A stretch of DNA of 64,000 bases. Origin: Roseateles sp. (GTDB lineage: Bacteria; Pseudomonadota; Gammaproteobacteria; Burkholderiales; Burkholderiaceae_C). The notes under the pieces are model-generated. The model was not told the DNA's origin. It saw only the letters and a program-made list of their open reading frames with translations, and made no database searches. The translations under genes were made by a program, and so were the position numbers. Positions 27,775-35,497 of the stretch are shown piece after piece. The stretch is from contig JAFALK010000049.1 of NCBI GenBank assembly GCA_019234295.1, positions 1 to 64,000 of the forward strand, read 5' to 3'. How positions within the stretch are numbered: position 1 is the stretch's first letter; every line of letters starts with the position of its first letter.

Positions 27775-28029
27775 CTATTTGTTGATCTTTCTATAGCGCG
27801 CCTCGATCCTGCCGCAGAAATCACCAAGCTTCAGATCAAGCGCTGTCGCGATCCGAAGAAGCACGCTGATGGTGGGTTGCTTCCGGCCCACCTCGATCAG
27901 CGAGATGTACGGCCTATCCAAATCAGCGCGATGAGCAAGGTCTTCCTGCGTCAGATCGAGCTCGAGCCGGCGTGCTTTCACTTCGATGGCTAAGGCTTCG
28001 ATGAGAGGTTGATTTCGACTGGGCCGCAT
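27775..28029 (-). CDS. XRE family small DNA-binding protein
   Basis: An 84-residue single-domain helix-turn-helix protein of the Cro/C1 (XRE) type, with RRLELDLTQEDLAHRADLDR, a recognition helix in PYISLIEVGRKQPTISVL, and LLRIATALDL. Such small proteins often repress their own promoter, and half of a perfect 8-bp inverted repeat lies directly before its start codon. It diverges from an ECF sigma factor gene 112 nt away. No toxin or phage gene adjoins, so it is not obviously an antitoxin. Confidence 0.85.
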   Translation of the reverse strand: MRPSRNQPLIEALAIEVKARRLELDLTQEDLAHRADLDRPYISLIEVGRKQPTISVLLRIATALDLKLGDFCGRIEARYRKINK

Positions 28030-28033
28030 TGGC

Positions 28034-28078
28034 CTTTAGTGTTTGCATTGTGTACACTAAAGACACGTGTCTATAGAC
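28034..28078. promoter_or_regulatory. Nested palindromes in the divergent XRE/sigma promoter region
   Basis: Four symmetrical elements sit within 45 bp: CTTTAGTG at 28034-28041 pairs perfectly with CACTAAAG at 28055-28062; GTGTACAC at 28050-28057, GACACGTGTC at 28062-28071 and GTCTATAGAC at 28069-28078 are perfect palindromes, the last two overlapping. TTGTGT (28048) and TATAGA (28072), 18 nt apart, make a plausible promoter for the sigma gene. The arrangement suggests several dimeric regulator sites covering both promoters. Confidence 0.6.
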
Positions 28079-28140
28079 AGCAATTTTGCGCTTTGCGCCC
28101 GACACGTTCACTCAGGCGCAGTGCATTGCGGGGATCTGAC

Positions 28141-28620
28141 GTGCTTAAGAACTTGCCCCCCATCTTTTCCCGGGTCCGCGCAGCCTTGATGCGCCGCGGC
28201 CGTTCGGAGCACGAAGCGGAGGACCTTGTGCAGGAGGCTTGGGTGCGCCTCGCTTGCTACGAACAAGAACAAGTAGTCCTGGAGCCTGAGGCATTCATGA
28301 TGCGAACCGCGCTCAACCTCTCAATCGATGCGCACCGCTCTAGCGTCAGTCACGGCGAAGAGGTGCTGCTGGAGGAAGTTGTCCTTGTCGATTCAGCCCC
28401 CAGCACGGAGGCGATCGTCCTCGGCCGGGAGCGCGCCCGGCGCATGAGCCACTGCCTTGGCCGACTGCCCGACAGGTCTCGTGCGATCTTTCTTGCTCAT
28501 CGGATCGACGGCCGGACGTACCAGGACATTGCCAATGAGCACGGTTTGAGCATCAGCACCGTCGAAAAGCACATTGCCCGCGCAACAATGCAGCTCACCA
28601 CTTGGATGGACGGATGGTAG
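28141..28620 (+). CDS. ECF-type RNA polymerase sigma factor (FecI-like)
   Basis: A 159-residue sigma-70 family factor with only regions 2 and 4: SEHEAEDLVQEAWVRL is region 2.1-2.2, and TYQDIANEHGLSISTVEKHI the region-4 helix-turn-helix. Sequence style is that of FecI/iron-starvation ECF factors, but no FecR-like anti-sigma gene or TonB receptor follows. GTG at 28141 is taken as start because it gives the usual N-terminus; the open frame reaches further upstream through the palindromes. Targets are unknown. Confidence 0.83.
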   Translation: MLKNLPPIFSRVRAALMRRGRSEHEAEDLVQEAWVRLACYEQEQVVLEPEAFMMRTALNLSIDAHRSSVSHGEEVLLEEVVLVDSAPSTEAIVLGRERARRMSHCLGRLPDRSRAIFLAHRIDGRTYQDIANEHGLSISTVEKHIARATMQLTTWMDGW

Positions 28621-28694
28621 CGTCACGGCGTGATGCGGGGTGTTGAGCTGAAATCTGGCCGCCACCTCCGCGCCTGGTGACCCGGCCAGCGCGA

Positions 28695-29039
28695 TCACAC
28701 CTTCTTCACGAACTCTGACTTCAAGCCCATCGCCCCGATCCCGTCGATCTTGCAGTCGATGTCGTGATCGCCGTCGGTGAGGCGGATGTTCTTCACCTTG
28801 GTCCCAACCTTGACGACCAGGGACGATCCCTTGATCTTCAGGTCCTTGACGACCGTGACCGTGTCGCCGTCCTGCAGAACATTGCCCACCGCGTCCTTGA
28901 TGACGCGGACCTCATCGCCTGCGGCAGATTCCGACTCCTGAGCCGACCATTCGTTGCCGCACTCAGGGCAGATCAGTTGGGAGCCGTCCTCGTAGGTGTA
29001 GGCGGATTGGCATTTGGGGCAGGCGGGCAGGGTGCTCAT
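28695..29039 (-). CDS. PhnA/YjdM family zinc-ribbon protein
   Basis: A 114-residue alkylphosphonate-utilisation-operon-type protein of the PhnA (YjdM) family. An N-terminal zinc ribbon has the cysteine pairs CPKC and CPEC (about residues 7-10 and 24-27); the C-terminal domain contains the family [20 protein letters not shown] stretch. Its biochemical role is not known despite the name, and no phosphonate genes are nearby. It points toward the convergent sigma gene and follows a ribbon-helix-helix gene. Confidence 0.9.
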   Translation of the reverse strand: MSTLPACPKCQSAYTYEDGSQLICPECGNEWSAQESESAAGDEVRVIKDAVGNVLQDGDTVTVVKDLKIKGSSLVVKVGTKVKNIRLTDGDHDIDCKIDGIGAMGLKSEFVKKV

Positions 29040-29093
29040 GGCGGTATCGCTGTCGGAAATGAAGAGGAAGGCCCCGCGCGCTTGCGCGAACTC

Positions 29094-29276
29094 TCAGGCT
29101 TGGTTCTCGTCGGTGCCGCTGGGCACAAAGCTTGCGCCATGCGCTGCCAGGTACTCGCGTATCAGTCGGCGAACCACCTGCGAGGGTGTGACGTCCTGCT
29201 TGGCGCAGAGCGCCTCGAACGCCTTCTTTTTGGCTGGGTCGATCAAGACTGTCAGTCGTGCTGTCTTCTGTTCCAT
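29094..29276 (-). CDS. Ribbon-helix-helix (CopG-like) protein
   Basis: A 60-residue protein. ARLTVLIDPAKKKAFEALC forms the strand and first helix and TPSQVVRRLIREYL the second helix of a ribbon-helix-helix DNA-binding fold. Proteins of this size are often antitoxins or plasmid-type repressors, but no partner toxin gene is adjacent. It lies 54 nt upstream of phnA on the same strand. Confidence 0.72.
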   Translation of the reverse strand: MEQKTARLTVLIDPAKKKAFEALCAKQDVTPSQVVRRLIREYLAAHGASFVPSGTDENQA

Positions 29277-29355
29277 GATGCCCGCCGCACCGACATAGAT
29301 ATGTGCGTCAGATTATAATAAAAAACTAATTGAAGGCAAATTCGATTGGAGACGA

Positions 29356-30225
29356 GTGCCCGTGGGAATCCAGTCTGGCAATCCTGAAGGGGGGCCCGCG
29401 CCCGACGACGCTTCTCGATCCGCAATCGGTGGGCCATCGATGGGTCGGTCTTCTCTCACGGCCCTCAAGTACCTGCACCGTTTGACGGGGCGACGCCGCA
29501 ACCGCACGGTCAACCGGCAGCTGGGTGGCATCCTCGCCTTCGTAGCGGGGGCGGTGAATGCGGGCGGATTTCTTGCCGTGCAGCGCTACACCTCGCACAT
29601 GACCGGCGTCATCTCGGCCATGGCAGACAACCTGGCGACCGGCGGACTTGCGCTGGCCTTGGCCGGCATGGCCTCGCTGCTGTCGTTTGTGTTGGGCGCG
29701 AGTTGCACGGCCATTCTGATCAACTGGGCGAGGCGTCGGCGCATGCATAGCAAGTACGCGCTGGCCTTGTTGCTGGAGGCCGGGATGCTGCTGGTTTTCG
29801 GCCTGATCGGCGCCAATCTGGAGTCCTCCGGGCATCTGCTGGTGCCCAGCGCCGTGCTGCTGCTTTGCTTCATCATGGGTCTTCAAAACGCCATCGTCAC
29901 CAAGATTTCCCAGGCCGAGATTCGCACCACCCATATGACCGGAAACGTCACGGACCTGGGCATCGAATTGGGACGCTTGCTCTACTGGAATCGCACGCAC
30001 GCGGCCAACCAGGTTCACTTCGTGAGGGCCAATCGCGACAAGCTGTTCATCCACGCGGTGATCCTGAGTCTGTTCTTTGTCGGTGGTGTCATCGGTGCGC
30101 TGGCATTCAAGGGCTTCGGCTTCTCGGCCACGATTCCGATTGCCTGCCTTCTGCTGGTGATGGCCTTTCCGCCGCTGGTCCGCGACATGCGGCGCGCACG
30201 CGTCGGTCATTCGCCAACACCATGA
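29356..30225 (+). CDS. DUF1275 (YoaK) family membrane protein
   Basis: A protein of up to 289 residues of the DUF1275/YoaK family, with about six transmembrane helices in the part from residue 55 on. AFVAGAVNAGGFLAVQRYTSHMTG and its second-half echo MGLQNAIVTKISQAEIRTTHMTGN are the family's repeated signatures. Function is unestablished. The GTG start at 29356 has GGAG close by; an ATG at 29440 gives a shorter protein without the polar N-terminal 28 residues and is about as likely. The following spermidine-synthase-like gene starts 44 nt downstream. Confidence 0.85.
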   Translation: MPVGIQSGNPEGGPAPDDASRSAIGGPSMGRSSLTALKYLHRLTGRRRNRTVNRQLGGILAFVAGAVNAGGFLAVQRYTSHMTGVISAMADNLATGGLALALAGMASLLSFVLGASCTAILINWARRRRMHSKYALALLLEAGMLLVFGLIGANLESSGHLLVPSAVLLLCFIMGLQNAIVTKISQAEIRTTHMTGNVTDLGIELGRLLYWNRTHAANQVHFVRANRDKLFIHAVILSLFFVGGVIGALAFKGFGFSATIPIACLLLVMAFPPLVRDMRRARVGHSPTP

Positions 30226-30269
30226 CCACCGCATGTGAAGCGATCTCAAGTCCATTCAGCTGAAACACC

Positions 30270-31043
30270 ATGCCCCAGAACGCCGACAGCCACGAGCACG
30301 TCAAACCCTATGTCTACGAGACGCCGCACAGCAAGGCGCTTCATTTCACGATCTCGCAGATCCAGAGTCGCATGCAGACCAACCGGCCGGATGCACTCGA
30401 TCTGGACTACACGCGGACCATGATGGGCGTGCTGCTGTTCAACAGCAGGCCAGAGAGCCTGGCCATGATTGGCCTCGGAGGTGGTTCGCTGGCCAAGTTC
30501 TGCCATCGGCATCTCCCTGCCACCCGGATCAAGGTCGTGGAGATCAACCCGCACGTGATCGCCTTGCGCGACGAGTTCGGCATTCCGTCTGACGATCAGC
30601 GGTTCAAAGTTCGGCGCGGAGACGGTGCGGCCTACGTGCAAGAGGCACCCTACCCGGTCGATGTGCTGATGGTGGACGGCTTCGACAGCGAAGGCCAGCC
30701 GCCCGCCTTGTGCTCGCAGCGCTTCTACGACGATTGCTACGACACCTTGCAGCCGGGCGGCATCCTGGTCGTCAATCTTCACGCGTGGCACGACAGCTAC
30801 GAAGTCTTCATCGACAGGATTAGTCGCAGCTTCGCCAATGAAGTGCTGGTCGTCCCCGGCGCAGATTGCAGCAACAACATCGTGTTTGCGAGCAAGGGCA
30901 CGCTCTTGCCCCGCTTCAATCCATCGATCCTGCGCAAGCACGTGCAATTCGATCAACAGACCTGGAACGAGCTGAGGCCGGCGTTCGTTCGAGTTGCATC
31001 CGCGTTGATGAAGCAGGCCGAGGGCAGGTCCAGGGCAACGTGA
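30270..31043 (+). CDS. Spermidine synthase-like methyltransferase-fold protein
   Basis: A 257-residue protein of the spermine/spermidine synthase superfamily. The nucleotide-binding motif IGLGGGSLAKF (about residues 66-76), an acidic residue after strand two (VVEINPHVIAL), and VDVLMVDGFDSEGQPP with the aspartates that hold the amine in aminopropyltransferases are visible. The polyamine-binding signature is incomplete by eye and no S-adenosylmethionine decarboxylase is adjacent, so a true spermidine synthase role is uncertain. No signal peptide; expected in the cytoplasm. Confidence 0.78.
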   Translation: MPQNADSHEHVKPYVYETPHSKALHFTISQIQSRMQTNRPDALDLDYTRTMMGVLLFNSRPESLAMIGLGGGSLAKFCHRHLPATRIKVVEINPHVIALRDEFGIPSDDQRFKVRRGDGAAYVQEAPYPVDVLMVDGFDSEGQPPALCSQRFYDDCYDTLQPGGILVVNLHAWHDSYEVFIDRISRSFANEVLVVPGADCSNNIVFASKGTLLPRFNPSILRKHVQFDQQTWNELRPAFVRVASALMKQAEGRSRAT

Positions 31044-31091
31044 AGCTCGCGCTTGCCTCGCGGGGTGACGGGCCATAGACTGGCACGCTCA

Positions 31092-31892
31092 ATGCTGGAA
31101 ATGCTGCGTACCCGTCGCTGCCTGTTCAGTCGCCCATTTGGCCTCCAATTGTGGAGCGTCCTCTTCTGGGCGGCCCTCAGCCCATGCAGTGGCGCCGAGC
31201 CCCGGACCTTCTCCGTCGGCGTCGAGGACTATCCAAACTTCCTGCCCTACTCCTCCTGCGTCAAGGGCCAATACAGCGGCCTGGGGCGGGACATCCTCGA
31301 CGCGTTTGCGCACGAGCGCGGCTACGTGTTCCGCTATGAGGTCTATCCGCTCAAGCGGCGCGACAGACTCTTCGTCGAAGGGCGGCTGGATTTCAGCTTT
31401 CCGGACAACCCGAACTGGGTGGCGGATCTCAAGAAGAAGGTATCGATCGCCTATGCCCCGATGTTGGAGTTCACCGACGGCGTGTTGCTGAACGCCAGCG
31501 ATCGGGGCAAGGGTGTTGCGCACTTGAAAGTGCTCGGCATTCCCCTGGGCTTCACGCCCTATCCCTACCAGCAGTTGATGATGGCGGGTGCCTTGAGAGT
31601 GGAGGAGTCGCAGCAGTACGACGCGCTCTACGAGCAACTCATCATGCGCCGTGTTGATGGCGCCTACATGAACACGCGGATCGCCCGGCACTACTGGTCG
31701 CGCCTTCACCCGGATCGCAAGACCGCGCTGGTCTACGACGCCAATCTGCCCCACGCCTCGGGCTATTGGTATCTGTCGTCGATCAAGTACTCGAGCATCA
31801 TCGACGAGTTCAAGAGGTATCTCGCTGCGCATCGGCAGGACGTTGACGAGCTGAAGAAGCGCTATGGCTTCGATGCCGCGGAAGACGAGTAG
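31092..31892 (+). CDS. Periplasmic substrate-binding protein (family 3-like)
   Basis: A 266-residue exported protein resembling the extracellular solute-binding family 3 (amino-acid-type) fold. The N-terminal region has basic residues then a hydrophobic stretch ending CSGAEP. The mature part begins TFSVGVEDYPNFLPYSS and has GLGRDILDAFAHERGYVFRYEVYPLKR, typical of lone proteins of this fold. No ABC permease or ATPase genes adjoin, so it may be a sensor or an orphan binding protein rather than a transport component. ATG at 31101 is an alternative start. Confidence 0.75.
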   Translation: MLEMLRTRRCLFSRPFGLQLWSVLFWAALSPCSGAEPRTFSVGVEDYPNFLPYSSCVKGQYSGLGRDILDAFAHERGYVFRYEVYPLKRRDRLFVEGRLDFSFPDNPNWVADLKKKVSIAYAPMLEFTDGVLLNASDRGKGVAHLKVLGIPLGFTPYPYQQLMMAGALRVEESQQYDALYEQLIMRRVDGAYMNTRIARHYWSRLHPDRKTALVYDANLPHASGYWYLSSIKYSSIIDEFKRYLAAHRQDVDELKKRYGFDAAEDE

Positions 31893-31930
31893 GCCGCCCA
31901 TGCACCGACTCATGCCTGAGCACACAAGAA

Positions 31931-31962
31931 GAAGCCCCGCAGGCTTGCGCATGCGGGGCTTC
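31931..31962 (-). terminator. Intrinsic terminator after the tRNA-Asn pair
   Basis: An 11-bp perfect stem (GAAGCCCCGCA with TGCGGGGCTTC, 10-nt loop) starts 4 nt past the tRNA 3' end. On the minus strand it is followed by TTCTTGT. It may also end transcription of the plus-strand binding-protein gene. Confidence 0.8.
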
Positions 31963-31966
31963 AAAG

Positions 31967-32042
31967 TGGCTCCTCGACCTGGGCTCGAACCAGGGACCTA
32001 CGGATTAACAGTCCGGCGCTCTACCGACTGAGCTATCGAGGA
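31967..32042 (-). tRNA. tRNA-Asn (anticodon GTT)
   Basis: A 76-nt cloverleaf with encoded CCA end. The acceptor strands TCCTCGA and TCGAGGA pair fully; the D-arm has AGCTCAGTCGGTAGAGC, the anticodon loop is CTGTTAA with anticodon GTT, and the T-arm contains GGTTCGAGCC. It is identical to the copy at 32125-32200, 82 nt upstream on the same strand. Confidence 0.97.
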
Positions 32043-32124
32043 ATCGTTTGGGTGTGCCTGCCAATCGGTTGCAGCAGGCCATCAATAAAAAGAGAACCTC
32101 AACTGCAGGCTCTCTTGAATTCTG

Positions 32125-32200
32125 TGGCTCCTCGACCTGGGCTCGAACCAGGGACCTACGGATTAACAGTCCGGCGCTCTACCGACTGAGCTATCGAGGA
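32125..32200 (-). tRNA. tRNA-Asn (anticodon GTT), second copy
   Basis: The sequence is identical over 76 nt to the tRNA-Asn at 31967-32042, including the encoded CCA end. This is the promoter-proximal copy of a two-gene transcript; the 82-nt spacer between them holds no further tRNA. Confidence 0.97.
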
Positions 32201-32212
32201 ACAGAGCCGCAA

Positions 32213-32242
32213 ATTATAGACCAGAAATCGTCAGGCCGGCAA
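32213..32242 (-). promoter_or_regulatory. Probable sigma-70 promoter of the tRNA-Asn genes
   Basis: On the minus strand a perfect TATAAT (32213-32218) is preceded by TTGCCG (32237-32242) with an 18-nt spacer, placing the start about 7 nt before the first tRNA. It lies between the TonB receptor stop and the tRNA. Confidence 0.65.
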
Positions 32243-32249
32243 GCTCCGC

Positions 32250-34337
32250 TCAGATCTGCACCTCGAGGCTGACACGCCAGGTGCGCGGTGCCATCGGGTA
32301 GAGGTAGACGTGCCCGTACTGGAAGGGCGACTCGCGCCACGCGCGGCGATCGGTCAGGTTGTCCACGCCCAGACGCCACACATAGAGCTGGCGGCTGGTG
32401 CCCTGCGTGTAGCGCAGGCCGGCATCGAGGCGGGTCCAGGCCGGGACCTGCAGGCTGTTGTCGGGCAGCACCTGCCGTGAGCTCTCGTAGACGAGGCCGG
32501 CCTGCGCCTGCAGCCCCGGCGCCAGGTCCTGGCGTGCATGCAGCTTGAGCGTGGTCTCGGGCACGTTCACGGGCTGCTTGTCGTCGATGCTGGCGTCGCT
32601 ACTGCCTTCGCGCCGCGCCCGCAGCTGCAGGCCCGAGAGCAGCAGGCCGCCGCCGCTCCATTTAAGGTCGGCCTGGGCCTCGACGCCGCGATGGTGCGCC
32701 TCGCCGTCCGGTGTCACGCTGCTGCCGTTGTCGGTCCACACGGGCTGGTGGATGTCGAATAGCGCGAGCGACCAATCCACTGTGTTGGAGCCGGCCTTGA
32801 GGCCCAGTTCGAACTGCCGGCTGCGCAGCGCCGGCAGCGCCTGGCCGGCACTGAGATAGCCCGGCAGATTGGGCACGACCTGGCTCTGCACGCCCTCACC
32901 CCAGCTTGCGTAGAGCAAATGCTGGCTGGAGAGCGCGTAGCTCAGGCCCAACCAGGGCGTGGTGAAAGACTGCGAGTAGCGTGTGGGCGAACTGCCATCG
33001 GTCTGGTGGCTGGCGCGGGTGAGCTGGGTGTGGCGCGCGCCAATCCACGCGCGCCATTGCGCGTCGATGGCAATGGCGTCGCGCAGGAACAGCTCGGTGC
33101 TGCTCTCGTCGCGATCGGTGTTGGTGTTGAGCGTGGCTGGGTTAGCCGGCACGATGGCCGTGCCATTCACATTGCCGATGCCCACCCAGTTGTAGGCTTG
33201 GCCGCCGAGCCGGCTCCAGAAGTGGCTCGCCTGCAGGCCGAGGTTGAGCTCATGGCGCAGCGTGCCGGTCTGCAGCGTCCCGGCCAGGGAGAACTCGCTG
33301 GCGGCCGTGTTGCGCCGCTCGTTGTCGCTGCGGTAGTCATAGAAGTCGAAGCTGCCGTCGCTGCAGTAGCTCGTGTAGTTGTTCTCAGCGCTGCAGCCGT
33401 AGGCAAAGGCGAGACGGTCGTCGTTCCTGAGATGTTGCAGGCCGACGTGGGCCAGGAGCTTCCAGTCGGCATTGAGACGCTGCTCCACGCGCACGCTGCC
33501 GGTCTCGCCGCTGAAGATGCCCGACTGGCTCCAGGGCTGGTTGTTGAGGTTGATGCGCGGATCCACGTCCGCGGCGCTGGGTAGCTTGGCTCCGAGCAGG
33601 CTGAAGCCGGGCTGGCTGGGCTGGGCCTGGCGGCTCCATTCGCCTTCGAGCTGCACCAGCGTGTCGGGCGAGGCGAGCCAGTCGAGGGCGGCGGCAAGCA
33701 GGCGGCGGCTGCCCTGGGCATCGCGCAGCTGCGGCTCGAGCTGCGCTCCGGCGGCATTGATGCGCAGGCTCAGGTCGTGCCCCAAGTGCTGGCTCGTGTC
33801 CACCGAGGCCTCCACCGTGCCGCGCTCGCTCAGCCCCAAGCTCATGGTCGTGAAGTCCTGTGCCGTGGGCCGTTTGACGACGAGGTTGACCATGCCGCCA
33901 GGCGCGCTCGTGCCAGCCTGGATGCCGCTCGTGCCCTTGAGCACTTCGATGGCCGACTTGTTGTCGAACAGCAGGATGGTGTCGGCGCTGATGGGCAGGC
34001 CGTCGCGGCGGTAGTTGTACTGGTTGTCGATGTCGAAGCCGCGCACCTTGAGATAGCTGATGTAGCCAGTGGCGTTGTACGAATCGCCCACGCTGGCGTC
34101 GAGACTGGTCAGGCCCGCGAGTTGGCGCACGCCCAGGTCGGTGAGCAGCTCGGCGTTGAGCACCTCGGCCTGAAAAGGCAGCTTGGCCACGGCGGTGTCG
34201 CCGAAGCCACCGAGGGCCACCGGCTGTTCGGCCGCACGTCCCGTGATCTGCACGGTCGGAAGGGTCTGCGCGTGCGCATGCGCGCCAAGGAGGCTGGCGG
34301 CAGCGGCCAGCATGGACGTCTTGAATCGGAATGCCAT
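32250..34337 (-). CDS. TonB-dependent receptor, predicted outer-membrane thiamin transporter
   Basis: A 695-residue TonB-dependent siderophore-type receptor. The signal peptide ends AHAQT (about residue 23), the plug starts with LPTVQITG and contains IEVLKGTSGIQAGTSAPGGMVNLVVKRP, and the 22-strand barrel ends RVSLEVQI. By sequence alone it would be called a ferrisiderophore receptor. The TPP riboswitch in its leader says instead that it is repressed when thiamin pyrophosphate is plentiful, so uptake of thiamin or a precursor or analogue is the better prediction. No other thi gene is adjacent. The ATG at 34337 has only a weak ribosome-binding site. Confidence 0.88.
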   Translation of the reverse strand: MAFRFKTSMLAAAASLLGAHAHAQTLPTVQITGRAAEQPVALGGFGDTAVAKLPFQAEVLNAELLTDLGVRQLAGLTSLDASVGDSYNATGYISYLKVRGFDIDNQYNYRRDGLPISADTILLFDNKSAIEVLKGTSGIQAGTSAPGGMVNLVVKRPTAQDFTTMSLGLSERGTVEASVDTSQHLGHDLSLRINAAGAQLEPQLRDAQGSRRLLAAALDWLASPDTLVQLEGEWSRQAQPSQPGFSLLGAKLPSAADVDPRINLNNQPWSQSGIFSGETGSVRVEQRLNADWKLLAHVGLQHLRNDDRLAFAYGCSAENNYTSYCSDGSFDFYDYRSDNERRNTAASEFSLAGTLQTGTLRHELNLGLQASHFWSRLGGQAYNWVGIGNVNGTAIVPANPATLNTNTDRDESSTELFLRDAIAIDAQWRAWIGARHTQLTRASHQTDGSSPTRYSQSFTTPWLGLSYALSSQHLLYASWGEGVQSQVVPNLPGYLSAGQALPALRSRQFELGLKAGSNTVDWSLALFDIHQPVWTDNGSSVTPDGEAHHRGVEAQADLKWSGGGLLLSGLQLRARREGSSDASIDDKQPVNVPETTLKLHARQDLAPGLQAQAGLVYESSRQVLPDNSLQVPAWTRLDAGLRYTQGTSRQLYVWRLGVDNLTDRRAWRESPFQYGHVYLYPMAPRTWRVSLEVQI

Positions 34338-34419
34338 CGTGAATCTCGAATCGATGGCAGGTCGGCGGACGACAAAGCCCCGGGACGTCTGGGAGAGAAG
34401 GATTGACGTGGGGGATCTG

Positions 34420-34505
34420 CGTGCTTCCCTGCGCGAGGATTACCTCAATCAGGTTCAAAGGGACTCTCTCAGTCGAGCGGTAGAACCGGCCAACACCCCT
34501 AGCGA
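34420..34505 (-). promoter_or_regulatory. TPP (THI-box) riboswitch
   Basis: Read on the minus strand, the leader contains the conserved thiamin pyrophosphate aptamer elements in order: GGGGTG, CTGAGAGAGTC, CCTTTGAACCTGATT, GAGGTAATCCTCGC and CAGGGAAGC. The closing P1 stem is short (GCT with AGC plus imperfect pairs). Downstream, ACGTC and GACGT can pair, with GGGGCTTTGT after them, a possible but weak terminator; control of translation initiation is equally possible. It lies 82 nt before the TonB receptor start. Confidence 0.92.
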
Positions 34506-34507
34506 AT

Positions 34508-34529
34508 GCACCGCCCCTCAAGGCGGTGC
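34508..34529 (-). terminator. GC-rich hairpin between the low-complexity gene and the riboswitch
   Basis: A perfect 8-bp stem (GCACCGCC with GGCGGTGC, 6-nt loop) lies 18 nt after the stop of the upstream gene and directly 5' of the TPP aptamer. It lacks a T-tract, so it may be a weak terminator or help isolate the aptamer. Confidence 0.4.
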
Positions 34530-34547
34530 GGGCGCAATTCTAGCGCT

Positions 34548-35396
34548 TCAGTGCTGGCGCTTGGCGGAGACGCTGCCGTCTGCAGAGGCGCCGTCGCGGC
34601 TGGCATCGGCATTGCCGTTGGCGTTCAGCGCGCCGCCGCGATTAGCCGGCTTGCTGCTGTTGCCGCTCGTGCTGTTGCCGGTCGTGCTGTTTGCGGGCCC
34701 GGTGGTGGCAGGCGTGGTGCTGGCAGGCGTGGTCGCTGCGGGCGCGGTGGCTGCAGGCGATGTGGCAGGCGCGGCTGCTGTCGTTGCGGGCGCGGTGGCC
34801 GCGGACTTGCTGCCGCCCAGCAGGCCGCCATGCGCGGATCCATCCGTCGAGCCGTGCGAGGAACTGGTGGAGGAACCGTTGGCCGAGCGATTGGACGAGC
34901 GATTGGCCGAGCGATTGGCCGAGCTATTGGCCGAGCTATTGGCCGAGCTATTGGCCGAGCTATTGGACGAGCCATTGGCCGTGGCATTGGCCGCGCCATT
35001 GGCGGCACCAGTGGCCGAACTGGTCGTCGAGGCGTCGTTCGTCAGGCCCTGGCTGTTGTCCTTGAGCTGGCCGGCCTTGCCGGCGACGCCGTCCTTGACT
35101 TGGCCGGCCTTGTCAGCGACGCCGTCCTTGAGCTCGCCTCCCTTGTCGCGAGCCTTGTCGCTGGCCTTGTCGACCGCGCCGCGCATGCGGCTGCCGTCGA
35201 TGTCCGGGCGCTGCAGGTCCGGGCGCTGGAAGGCGCCGTTGAGGCCACCATTCAAGCTGCCGCCGAGCTGGCCGCCCAGGCCGCCGCCACCGCCGAGCAG
35301 GCCGCCAGCGTGGGCGGGCGTGGTGGCCAGGGTCAGTGCGCCCAGCAGGGCCGTGATCAGGGTGGTGGTGGCGATGCGGGTGTTGCGCGTGTTCAT
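34548..35396 (-). CDS. Secreted low-complexity protein with Ser/Asn and Ala/Thr repeats
   Basis: A 282-residue protein I do not recognise. The signal peptide ends TPAHA (residue 30). Four compositional zones follow: a Gly/Leu-rich stretch (GGLLGGGGGLGGQLGG); a charged, amphipathic segment with repeating DKA and LKDG units (about 75-120) reminiscent of LEA/apolipoprotein-like helices; a SSAN/SANR repeat zone encoded by 12-bp DNA repeats; and an Ala/Thr/Pro-rich part. AGGAG precedes the ATG. The order of zones suggests a surface or extracellular matrix protein, not an enzyme. It is just downstream (101 nt) of a subtilase on the same strand, which may process it. Confidence 0.72.
   Translation of the reverse strand: MNTRNTRIATTTLITALLGALTLATTPAHAGGLLGGGGGLGGQLGGSLNGGLNGAFQRPDLQRPDIDGSRMRGAVDKASDKARDKGGELKDGVADKAGQVKDGVAGKAGQLKDNSQGLTNDASTTSSATGAANGAANATANGSSNSSANSSANSSANSSANRSANRSSNRSANGSSTSSSHGSTDGSAHGGLLGGSKSAATAPATTAAAPATSPAATAPAATTPASTTPATTGPANSTTGNSTSGNSSKPANRGGALNANGNADASRDGASADGSVSAKRQH
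34877..35010. repeat. 12-bp tandem repeat inside the low-complexity gene
   Basis: About eleven units with the pattern cgattggccgag; four consecutive units (ctattggccgag) are nearly identical. The unit is a multiple of three, so gain or loss keeps frame and changes only the number of four-residue SSAN-like blocks. Confidence 0.85.
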
Positions 35397-35497
35397 GAGG
35401 CTTCTCCTGTCGTTGAGGGCGTCGGCCATTCCGGCGCCTGCATCCTCAAGAACGAAGCCGGGATCGCGTTTCTTCCCGATCAGTTGAAACAAAGTGT

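Noticed and set aside
28695..29276. Toxin-antitoxin pair made of the ribbon-helix-helix gene and the next gene.
   Set aside because: The neighbour is a PhnA-type zinc-ribbon protein, not a toxin family.
34420..34505. Cobalamin riboswitch considered for the TonB receptor leader.
   Set aside because: The conserved segments CTGAGA, ACCTGATT and GGGAAGC belong to the TPP aptamer; no B12-box is present.
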